A DNA stretch of 8,293 bases from Bdellovibrio sp. (lineage in GTDB: Bacteria > Bdellovibrionota > Bdellovibrionia > Bdellovibrionales > Bdellovibrionaceae), in contig PSRN01000180.1 of assembly GCA_003176075.1 (NCBI GenBank), positions 1 to 8,293 of the forward strand, in the 5' to 3' direction. A program made the translations under genes and the position numbers. Shown in pieces: positions 1 to 4,724 of this stretch (its first letter is position 1; every line of letters begins with the position of its first letter). Under the pieces are notes generated by a model that did no database searches, was not told where the DNA came from, and saw only the letters and a program-made list of their open reading frames with translations.

Positions 1-463
1 CCGCCACATGAGTGCCGTGGCCCAAGCTGTCGTCGAGATCATTGGATTGGGCGGCGAAATTCCAGCCGTGGACATCGTCCACGAAACCGTTGTTGTCGTC
101 GTCAATCATGTTTGATTCTTTCGGTCTTCCTCGTTCATCCAAACCCGATTCACCGGGATTGATCCAAAGATTCTTTTTCAGTGAACCGTTCCGCTCATCC
201 ACTCCCGTATCGACGACAGCGACGACCACCCGTTTTCTGATCTCTGAAGTCGGAGACGATGGGTTCCGACGGACCGGTTCCGCCGAGCGAGGTTTTCCCT
301 GGATTTGCAGCCTTCTTTGAATTTGAAAAGATCGCGAGAGATCCTGGACAGAGTCAAAGGCAAAATCCCCGATGCCTTTGGCCGCTATCAACGCCCCCCC
401 CAGTCCGAGTGCAATGAAAAGCCACTGCTCCATATCCCAGTGGTCACTTCGGTGTCTGTTCAT
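1..463 (-). CDS. S8 (subtilisin-family) serine peptidase, membrane-anchored, 3'-truncated by window edge
   Basis: The first 154 residues are present, reading from an ATG at 461-463 off the left edge. The catalytic Asp lies in VVVAVVDTGVD (Asp85) and the catalytic His in GHGTHVA (His149). Between them is an acidic stretch, DDDNNGFVDDVHGWNF, common in subtilases and probably metal-binding or structural. The Ser motif (GTSMA type) would lie outside the window. Residues 14-32 are one hydrophobic segment with no obvious signal-peptidase site, which suggests a signal anchor with the protease domain outside the cytoplasm. Only about 45 residues separate the anchor from the protease fold, too short for a typical I9 inhibitory propeptide. 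The start is well supported: GGGAGG lies 6 nt upstream (470-475). The gene overlaps the RHS-like gene by 20 bp, implying co-transcription and possibly translational coupling. The family is sure; the substrate is unknown. Confidence 0.93.
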   Translation of the reverse strand, partial: MNRHRSDHWDMEQWLFIALGLGGALIAAKGIGDFAFDSVQDLSRSFQIQRRLQIQGKPRSAEPVRRNPSSPTSEIRKRVVVAVVDTGVDERNGSLKKNLWINPGESGLDERGRPKESNMIDDDNNGFVDDVHGWNFAAQSNDLDDSLGHGTHVA

Positions 464-1304
464 GCAGGACCTCCCGCGCGAGTTGAATGGTTGGTGTTCC
501 ATCCTTGGGATGAAAGAAAACGTCGTACTGTCGCCTTCGAACGTGGCTCCTGACCCTTTGTAAGAAAATTTGCCCCTTTGAATTGAGGCGGTAAAAAAAC
601 TCCATCCGAACCAGAAGTCGTCTTCGCCCCTGGCAATCTTCGGTCGCCGAGCTCCACGGTCTGTAGGGATTCAAATTGTCGTACTCGTAAATTTCGCGGC
701 AGCCATCGGGACGCAACCACGCCAGCAGGCGGTCCCGCTCGTCATCGTAGAAGTACTGTTCACGCTGGCCATCGGCGTATTCGATGAGATTGAGGTTGTG
801 GAACTCGTTGTAGGAAAGGCGGTACAGAAGACGATCGTTTCGGTAAACGGCAGTCAGGTCTTCGTGGCGATATTCATATTGATAGGAAGCGCCGCGAGCG
901 AAGCGAATTTGCCGGACGAAGGATCCAACCAGTTGAATTTGGATGGTGTTCCCCCGTGCATCCACCACCACGGCCTGCGATGCCGATTTCCGGCGAAGTT
1001 TCCCACCTGTGGCGTCCGCGGAGGCGAAGATACGATCGATGTCTGAACACCATCCGAAGCCAAACAGGCCGCGATAAAGACTTCGACTCGAGTAAGTTCG
1101 AATCACTCCTGTAGCTTCACCGCCGTCTTTCCAGGAGCGGATAAGACCTGCGTCTTTTAAATTGATTTCCGCGTGCAACGACTGTGGGAAAAAAATCGCA
1201 CCGACGAGGACAAGAATGCTCAGTGGGAGAGTGCTCAGTGGAAAAGTGCTTGGGAGTCCCTGAAGTGCTGATGAGTTGGATGATTTCTGCGTTTCGACCT
1301 TCAT
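444..1304 (-). CDS. Exported RHS/YD-repeat-like protein (short, without toxin tip)
   Basis: This is a 286-residue protein. Residues 1-45 look like a long signal peptide with a hydrophobic core (about 28-39) and likely cleavage after SLHA. The mature part carries RTYSSRSLYRGLFGFGW (residues 69-85), the conserved block at the start of RHS/DUF6531-type proteins. YD-repeat-like strands follow at about 144-210, such as YEYRHEDL, LIEYADGQREQYFYDDERDRL and EIYEYDNL. Full RHS proteins exceed 1000 residues and have a PxxxxDPxG core boundary and a variable toxin tip. None of that is present, so this is a short RHS-like module rather than a complete polymorphic toxin. The C-terminal 70 residues are Arg-rich. 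An in-frame TTG at 1322 is an alternative start; I prefer the ATG at 1302-1304, although its Shine-Dalgarno is poor. The overlapping S8 peptidase downstream may act on it or with it, which is inference. Family is likely, function unknown. Confidence 0.82.
   Translation of the reverse strand: MKVETQKSSNSSALQGLPSTFPLSTLPLSILVLVGAIFFPQSLHAEINLKDAGLIRSWKDGGEATGVIRTYSSRSLYRGLFGFGWCSDIDRIFASADATGGKLRRKSASQAVVVDARGNTIQIQLVGSFVRQIRFARGASYQYEYRHEDLTAVYRNDRLLYRLSYNEFHNLNLIEYADGQREQYFYDDERDRLLAWLRPDGCREIYEYDNLNPYRPWSSATEDCQGRRRLLVRMEFFYRLNSKGQIFLQRVRSHVRRRQYDVFFHPKDGTPTIQLAREVLHEQTPK
470..475 (-). promoter_or_regulatory. Ribosome binding site of the S8 peptidase gene
   Basis: On the minus strand this reads GGGAGG, 6 nt before the ATG at 463. 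It lies inside the end of the RHS-like gene. It fixes the peptidase start and suggests efficient re-initiation after the upstream gene terminates at 444. Confidence 0.8.
1216..1260 (-). repeat. 15-bp tandem repeat (about 3 units) inside the RHS-like signal peptide
   Basis: On the plus strand the units are ATGCTCAGTGGGAGA (1216-1230), GTGCTCAGTGGAAAA (1231-1245) and a degenerate GTGCTTGGGAGTCCC (1246-1260). The period is a multiple of three, so in the protein it gives LPSTF-PLSTL-PLSIL (residues 17-31), just before and into the hydrophobic core. Confidence 0.75.
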
Positions 1305-1415
1305 GCCTTTGGGCCAATGCAACGGGCTTGCCGGAAAAGCGGAGCTTAGAAGGGGCCGCGAGCCGAGATTCCTTTGCGGGTGTTGTTAGAAAAACAGAGC
1401 TAGCAAACTTTTTCG

Positions 1416-1449
1416 CAGGTCCTGTTGCAAGTCTGACAGTGCAGACCTG
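1416..1449. repeat. Inverted repeat CAGGTC ... GACCTG with nested hairpin
   Basis: The outer arms CAGGTC (1416-1421) and GACCTG (1444-1449) enclose a second inverted repeat, GTCTG-ACAGTG-CAGAC (1431-1446). The two structures share bases and would be mutually exclusive. The left arm CAGGTCCTGTT is identical to part of the hairpin at 2827-2847, so this may be a diverged relative. It lies about 110-145 bp upstream of the RHS-like start, in what could be its 5' untranslated region or promoter. Confidence 0.45.
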
Positions 1450-1516
1450 ATAGGTGCGGGAGTAGGTTCAGGAGCAGTTGTGACAGTGATCAGAGGTCTC
1501 AAAAACAAAGCGGAGA

Positions 1517-1547
1517 AGCGTTGCTCGCTGTCTCATTTTTCAACGCT
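1517..1547 (-). terminator. Possible weak terminator downstream of the diguanylate cyclase gene
   Basis: A perfect 7-bp inverted repeat, AGCGTTG/CAACGCT, has a 17-nt loop. On the minus strand a T-run (TTTTTG) follows, but about 11 nt after the stem. The large loop and displaced T-run make it a poor intrinsic terminator, and it could be chance. Confidence 0.25.
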
Positions 1548-1620
1548 CTATTTTGGACACAGAAAGGCCTTCCCATCCTTCGGGGTGCATTCCTTGAGGT
1601 GCATCCAGCGTGGCGCGCAA

Positions 1621-1646
1621 AGAAACAGGGCCTGGCACCTTTTCTA
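1621..1646. repeat. AGAAACAGG...CTTTTCT repeat, copy 1 (inverted relative to copy 2)
   Basis: The plus strand begins AGAAACAGGGCCTGGCACC and ends TTTTCT. It matches the reverse complement of 2806-2840, where the same start and end are separated by an extra 11 bp. It abuts and includes the TAG stop codon of the diguanylate cyclase gene (1644-1646). Confidence 0.75.
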
Positions 1647-2726
1647 CGCGACTTCCTCGCGGAGCGAACTGAGACCGGAAACAGTCAGGCGGTTGCGACC
1701 ATTGGTCTTGGAATCGTAGAGGGCGGCGTCGGCCCTCTTGATCCATCCTTCCACTGATTCTTGCGCTTGTGTCTGGGCAATCCCAATGGAGATCGTGAAG
1801 CGTATCATATGTCCGTCTTGGACAAAGGCTTCGCGCCGGATCTCCTGCAACAGTCTCTCAGCCCGCTCTGCCGCTTGGCGGGAAGTTGTCTCCGGCAAGA
1901 GAATCGCGAATTCCTCGCCGCCGATTCGCGCGACGAAATCAGAATCGCGGTTGAATAGTTTTACCGTCGTGTTCACGCATTGTTGGATGACAAAGTCACC
2001 TATCGTGTGTCCGTACGAATCGTTGATCTTCTTGAAGTGATCGATATCGATCATGACAAGGCTTGCCGGCTTGCGCGAAATCTCGACAAGATTTCTTTGC
2101 TTTTTGATCTGTTCGTCGAAGGCCTTTCGATTGAACGCTTTGGTCAAGTGATCGATGTTGACCGCCTCCGCGACCTCGTTCAGCTTCCGCTTTACCGTAT
2201 CGAGATTTTTCTTGATCCTGTCCACATGCTGAATCTTTCGTTTTTCCTTGCGGGATTGCAACTCCACGTACTTGTCGATAAATTCACGGGCCTGCGTTTT
2301 CAGGACCTCGATGGAATTGGCTTCCACCGTCTCGCGCAGGTCTTCGAGGCTTTTTTGCATGACAAGATCTTCCTTGCGGCCATTGCAAAAATCTTCAGCC
2401 AATTGATCGACGAAGTCCCAAATGATTCCGCGAAAGTCGTCAAAAGTTTTCTGAATGTAGGAGTACTCTTCAATCCGGTAACTGGCGAAGTATTGACGAA
2501 AGCGAAAAAGAACTTTTTCGATTTTTTCATCGTCCGCATGAATCAGCTCTTTGCTGAACTCGTCCAGAATCTCGCGAACCTTGCGGACGGGAGAAGAGTC
2601 CAGTTCAATCAGGTGCCGGTTGTAAGTGTCGATCATATAAATGATGGTCGCGCGCTCCTCGGTCAGTTGGCCCGCCGGTGAGTCGAGGCCAAATTGATTG
2701 AGAAATTTCTGCATCCACTTCTTCAT
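1644..2726 (-). CDS. Cytoplasmic GGDEF diguanylate cyclase with unrecognised helical N-terminus
   Basis: A 360-residue protein predicted to make cyclic di-GMP from two GTP. The GGDEF domain spans about 190-348: DHLTKAFNR (192-200), metal/GTP-binding DIDHFKKINDSYGH (227-240), the GGEEF active site (269-273) and ADAALYDSKTNGRNR (332-346). The inhibitory I-site RxxD is intact as RDSD (260-263), five residues before GGEEF, so product inhibition is expected. Residues 1-185 are charged and helical with a likely coiled coil at about 140-190. No membrane segment or recognised PAS, GAF, REC or HAMP domain is visible, so the input signal is unknown. The start chosen is the ATG at 2724-2726, with GAGG 5 nt upstream (2732-2735). 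In-frame starts at 2759 (ATG) and 2780 (GTG) are possible but lack a good ribosome binding site. The gene stands alone between inverted repeats. Catalytic function is confident; downstream output is not visible. Confidence 0.93.
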   Translation of the reverse strand: MKKWMQKFLNQFGLDSPAGQLTEERATIIYMIDTYNRHLIELDSSPVRKVREILDEFSKELIHADDEKIEKVLFRFRQYFASYRIEEYSYIQKTFDDFRGIIWDFVDQLAEDFCNGRKEDLVMQKSLEDLRETVEANSIEVLKTQAREFIDKYVELQSRKEKRKIQHVDRIKKNLDTVKRKLNEVAEAVNIDHLTKAFNRKAFDEQIKKQRNLVEISRKPASLVMIDIDHFKKINDSYGHTIGDFVIQQCVNTTVKLFNRDSDFVARIGGEEFAILLPETTSRQAAERAERLLQEIRREAFVQDGHMIRFTISIGIAQTQAQESVEGWIKRADAALYDSKTNGRNRLTVSGLSSLREEVA

Positions 2727-2805
2727 ATCGACCTCATGGCAGCTCATTGAAGGAATCATTTTCTTTTCGGAGAGACCCACCGTCGGTGAACTGGACGATC
2801 AGCCA

Positions 2806-2847
2806 GAAAAGGTGCCTGGTCCGTGCCAGGTCCTGTTTCTGGACCTG
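2806..2847. repeat. AGAAACAGG...CTTTTCT repeat, copy 2, with hairpin CAGGTCC-N7-GGACCTG
   Basis: The reverse complement of 2806-2840 starts AGAAACAGGACCTGGCAC, then has an extra GGACCAGGCAC (a near-duplicate of CCTGGCAC), and ends CTTTTCT. On the plus strand, CAGGTCC (2827-2833) and GGACCTG (2841-2847) form a perfect 7-bp stem with a 7-nt loop. A second possible stem is CCTGG/CCAGG. The sequence lies upstream of the ten-cysteine protein gene and could sit in its leader. Palindromes of the GGTGCCTGG/CCAGGCACC type are common as dispersed repeats in bacterial genomes; the REP-like reading is from memory and untested here. Confidence 0.7.
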
Positions 2848-2881
2848 CCCCGGAGAACTCCAAGAGATATTATGAAGCTCT

Positions 2882-3337
2882 ATGGGAAAGTTTCTGAGAC
2901 TAACTTGGCGTGGGACAGTTCTTATCTTCACACTTATATTTATGCCGCATTTAAATGCGTCGACGTGGACGTGCTCAATTTATGCCAATAAAGCCCAGCT
3001 GTGCGGCAAGAGTCAGCTCACTGCCGAGGAACAGAAAGAAGCAACTTCAGTTGGATGGACTTATGGTGGTGTCAGCGGTTCTATTGGAAATGGCTCCGCT
3101 TTGAATTCCCATGATTGTCCTGAAGGCTATAACGCATACATTGAGGCCTGCACCAAACTACTCGGCGGAGTGGATAAACGTCCCGCGAAACTAATTAAGG
3201 ATAACAGTTGTGAAGCGAAATCTGGATGGTGCTATGAGATGGGTCCATCCCAACCATGTCCCGATGGCAAAAGTTATCGTCGCTGTGAAAAAAACGGCCC
3301 CTGCAGTTCTTGCCCGACTAAGGCGGGAAGACAGTAG
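2882..3337 (+). CDS. Secreted ten-cysteine protein, unknown family
   Basis: A 151-residue protein that I do not recognise. Residues 1-26 form a signal peptide (basic LRLTWR, hydrophobic TVLIFTLIFM, likely cleavage after NAS or LNA). The mature chain has ten cysteines (31, 41, 79, 90, 110, 117, 126, 135, 141, 144). An even number suggests up to five disulfides formed in the periplasm or outside the cell. The central GWTYGGVSGSIGNGSALN (58-75) is Gly/Ser-rich; the end is Cys-dense (CPDGKSYRRC...CSSC), like small disulfide-stabilised domains. The ATG at 2882 has a weak GAAG 4 nt upstream. Another ATG at 2872 is out of frame and gives a featureless 39-residue peptide. The gene is monocistronic, converging on creA. 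Codon choice looks more AT-rich than the polysaccharide genes to the right, so recent acquisition is possible but unproven. Confidence 0.85.
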   Translation: MGKFLRLTWRGTVLIFTLIFMPHLNASTWTCSIYANKAQLCGKSQLTAEEQKEATSVGWTYGGVSGSIGNGSALNSHDCPEGYNAYIEACTKLLGGVDKRPAKLIKDNSCEAKSGWCYEMGPSQPCPDGKSYRRCEKNGPCSSCPTKAGRQ

Positions 3338-3343
3338 AAAAAG

Positions 3344-3387
3344 TGCCTAAAGTTCAGGTTGGGGCTGCCTCAAGTTCAGGTTAGCCG
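3344..3387. repeat. 22-bp direct tandem repeat in the convergent gap before creA's stop
   Basis: Unit 1 (3344-3365) and unit 2 (3366-3387) are adjacent and match at 17 of 22 positions. The shared core is TGCCT[A/C]AAGTTCAGGTT. They fill most of the 55-bp space between two convergent genes. No inverted symmetry typical of an intrinsic terminator is evident. Confidence 0.8.
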
Positions 3388-3392
3388 CCCTA

Positions 3393-3878
3393 TTAACGCT
3401 CGCTTCCCCAAGGCATGACTGGCACACTCGAAATCGCGTTTTGCGGCGAACCATCAATGAGTTTATCGCTGACAGCGAGGTAAATAAGGGTGTTGCGAGT
3501 TCTGTCGATCACTCGGAAGACCTGAGTGTGTTTGAAAAAGATCGAGGTGTGATCAGAATAGACTTTCTCCTTATCCCCAAGTGCCCCAATGTTCACTGTA
3601 ATCGGTCCCACCTGCCGACACGCAATCGAAAAGCGGCTGGGGTCCTCGGCAAGACCCAGCGAGCCTCCAAGCCCACCGCTGCGCGCCTGACTAATGTGGC
3701 AAGCCACGCCTGGCACCTGCGGATCGTCGAAAGCGGAAATGCAAACTTGGTCGTTGCGACCCATGAGACGGAAAGTTGTGTCCACGCAACCTAGGTCATT
3801 GCTTGCAATCGCCGGACTATAACTGTGACACAAAAGCGGAAACAGGATCACAGCGACTCGACATTTCAATAACTTCAC
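3393..3878 (-). CDS. creA: CreA family periplasmic protein
   Basis: A 161-residue protein closely resembling Escherichia coli CreA (about 157 residues). Shared family blocks are VDTTFRLMG (32-40), AFDDPQVPGVACHISQARSGG (49-69), GLAEDPSRFSIACRQVGPI (75-93) and YLAVSDKLIDGSPQNAISSVPVMPW (133-157). CreA sits next to the CreBC two-component system in E. coli; its biochemical role is not established. Here creB, creC and creD are absent from the flanks, so no regulatory link can be inferred. Residues 1-25 are a signal peptide ending PAIA, so the protein is probably periplasmic. The start is the GTG at 3876-3878: GGGAGG lies 6 nt upstream, the length and signal peptide fit the family, and a sigma70-like promoter lies just upstream. 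Longer frames from ATG 3968 or TTG 3992 would overlap that promoter and put 30-38 extra residues before the signal peptide. Confidence 0.93.
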   Translation of the reverse strand: MKLLKCRVAVILFPLLCHSYSPAIASNDLGCVDTTFRLMGRNDQVCISAFDDPQVPGVACHISQARSGGLGGSLGLAEDPSRFSIACRQVGPITVNIGALGDKEKVYSDHTSIFFKHTQVFRVIDRTRNTLIYLAVSDKLIDGSPQNAISSVPVMPWGSER

Positions 3879-3884
3879 GACTGA

Positions 3885-3890
3885 CCTCCC
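3885..3890 (-). promoter_or_regulatory. Ribosome binding site of creA
   Basis: GGGAGG on the minus strand, 6 nt before the GTG at 3878. This decides the start in favour of GTG 3878 over the in-frame upstream ATG and TTG. It has the same sequence and spacing as the ribosome binding site of the S8 peptidase gene. Confidence 0.8.
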
Positions 3891-3963
3891 GGATGCAATT
3901 GACCGATCTGATTTCAGGGTCTTTTCCTTCGCAAGGTGTATGGGAACCAAGGAAGTATCCGAA

Positions 3964-3992
3964 GTCATAATGCAGGATTCCTGTTCGTTCAA
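3964..3992 (-). promoter_or_regulatory. Putative sigma70-type promoter of creA
   Basis: On the minus strand: -35 TTGAAC (3987-3992), 17-bp spacer, -10 TATGAC (3964-3969). Four of six bases match the consensus at each box, with ideal spacing. Transcription would start near 3957, giving a leader of about 80 nt before the GTG start. This is a visual match only. Confidence 0.5.
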
Positions 3993-4029
3993 TAATTCCG
4001 CGTTGATTTAGCAAAATTACACTTAAAAG

Positions 4030-4314
4030 CTAGCCGATGGCGGGCGGTAGCCGTTTGAGCTGCTCTTCCGACAAAATTCTATTGAGCGACAGTTGCGAGC
4101 GAAGGAGTCGGTTCGGAAGCTTTGAGAGTAAATCGAGCCATTGATCTCCGGAGAGCCCCATGCCGGAGGCATGAGCTACAATTCCAGCATAAAATTCCGC
4201 ATCATTGCGTCCAATCGCAGCAAGCGCGACGAATAGAGCTGTCCTCGCGTCAGCGGATTCAGATTTCAAGATCAAGTCGATCATTGCTTTCGTATCGTTA
4301 TAAGACGGCGTCAT
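4030..4314 (-). CDS. Small helical hypothetical protein
   Basis: A 94-residue protein of unknown family. It is rich in Leu, Ala and Ser with alternating helical segments (DTKAMIDLILKSESADARTA, EEQLKRLPPAIG). There is no signal peptide, membrane segment, cysteine or recognisable motif, so it is probably a small soluble cytoplasmic protein, perhaps a helical-repeat fold. The start is well supported: ATG at 4312-4314 with AGGAG (4320-4324) 5 nt upstream. A TTGACT (4359-4364, minus strand) could be its -35 box, though the matching -10 region is poor. creA begins 151 bp downstream of its stop and appears to have its own promoter, so the two need not be one operon. Confidence 0.75.
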   Translation of the reverse strand: MTPSYNDTKAMIDLILKSESADARTALFVALAAIGRNDAEFYAGIVAHASGMGLSGDQWLDLLSKLPNRLLRSQLSLNRILSEEQLKRLPPAIG

Positions 4315-4347
4315 GAGTTCTCCTGATATCGCCGATACGTATTTAAG

Positions 4348-4635
4348 ATGAAGAACCCAGTCAACTGGAAGCCGATTCGAAGTATTAACAGATCCGGAAA
4401 TCCGTTCGCCAATCGATTCCCGGACCTGCTCGACACGATCAATCGCGGCACGCTACTTGGGAAAATCATCGCTATGAAACCACAAGAGCCCCTCTCTTTT
4501 GAACAAGCCGCAAATATGGCGTTTGCAAAGTGGTCGGAGGCGCTAGGGGCGCACCGGATTGGCTATGGCTGGCCAGTGCCATTGGTATTGCAATCACTTT
4601 GTCGAATGGATTTTAGCACGTTACGACTGGGATAG
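4348..4635 (+). CDS. Doubtful small hypothetical ORF
   Basis: An open frame of 95 codons starting at the first ATG after an in-frame stop (4324-4326). It encodes a soluble-looking peptide with no motif I recognise. There is no Shine-Dalgarno before the ATG. An internal start, ATG at 4474, would give 53 residues, also with a weak site. It is the only candidate gene in the 410 bp from 4315 to 4724. It lies 33 bp from the divergent 4030-4314 gene, so that gene's promoter should fall inside this frame. Codon use is not absurd for a gene, so it may be a small real gene or a remnant. Confidence 0.35.
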   Translation: MKNPVNWKPIRSINRSGNPFANRFPDLLDTINRGTLLGKIIAMKPQEPLSFEQAANMAFAKWSEALGAHRIGYGWPVPLVLQSLCRMDFSTLRLG

Positions 4636-4724
4636 AATCGAGGCTGGCGCGCGCACTTCGTTAATTTAATGACCCCCGAGTGTTGACTTGCTGGGGCTCA
4701 TCGACTGATGTCCGTTGACGCGTG

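Larger units (their letters stand above)
1305..1643. other. Non-coding gap between the diguanylate cyclase and RHS-like genes
   Basis: No convincing gene is seen on either strand: the short open frames lack ribosome binding sites and recognisable protein features. The gap holds one arm of the AGAAACAGG...CTTTTCT repeat (1621-1646), a short direct repeat of GGTGCATCC type (about 1580-1607), an inverted repeat AGCGTTG/CAACGCT (1517-1547) and a hairpin around 1416-1449. The RHS/S8 promoter should lie here, reading leftward. On the minus strand a TTGCAA (1425-1430) is seen, but no convincing -10 follows it. Confidence 0.6.

Noticed and set aside
1980..2681. A 233-codon plus-strand open frame across the diguanylate cyclase gene.
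   Set aside because: It is the antisense of a strongly conserved GGDEF protein and has no recognisable features of its own.
2872..2991. ATG at 2872 opening a 39-codon frame ahead of the ten-cysteine gene, a possible leader peptide.
   Set aside because: It overlaps most of the signal peptide and early mature coding region in another frame, and the peptide has no attenuator-like features.
3348..3374. TAAAGTTC-N11-GCCTCAAG resembles a sigma28 (FliA) promoter (TAAAGTTT-N11-GCCGATAA) on the plus strand.
   Set aside because: The -10 matches at only four of eight bases, and the only downstream gene is convergent (creA), so nothing would be driven by it.
3711..3720. A CCTGGCACCT within creA matches the dispersed repeat core.
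   Set aside because: It encodes a conserved part of CreA (QVPGVAC) and lacks the flanking repeat sequence, so it is best explained by coding constraint.
4030..4055. GGCTA...GGCTAGCTTTT near the end of the small helical protein gene looked like a terminator on the minus strand.
   Set aside because: The two GGCTA arms are direct, not inverted, and no stable stem is formed.
4668..4702. CCCCGAG...CTGGGG downstream of the glycosyltransferase gene looked like a terminator stem.
   Set aside because: Only four base pairs are good, and no T-run follows on the minus strand.
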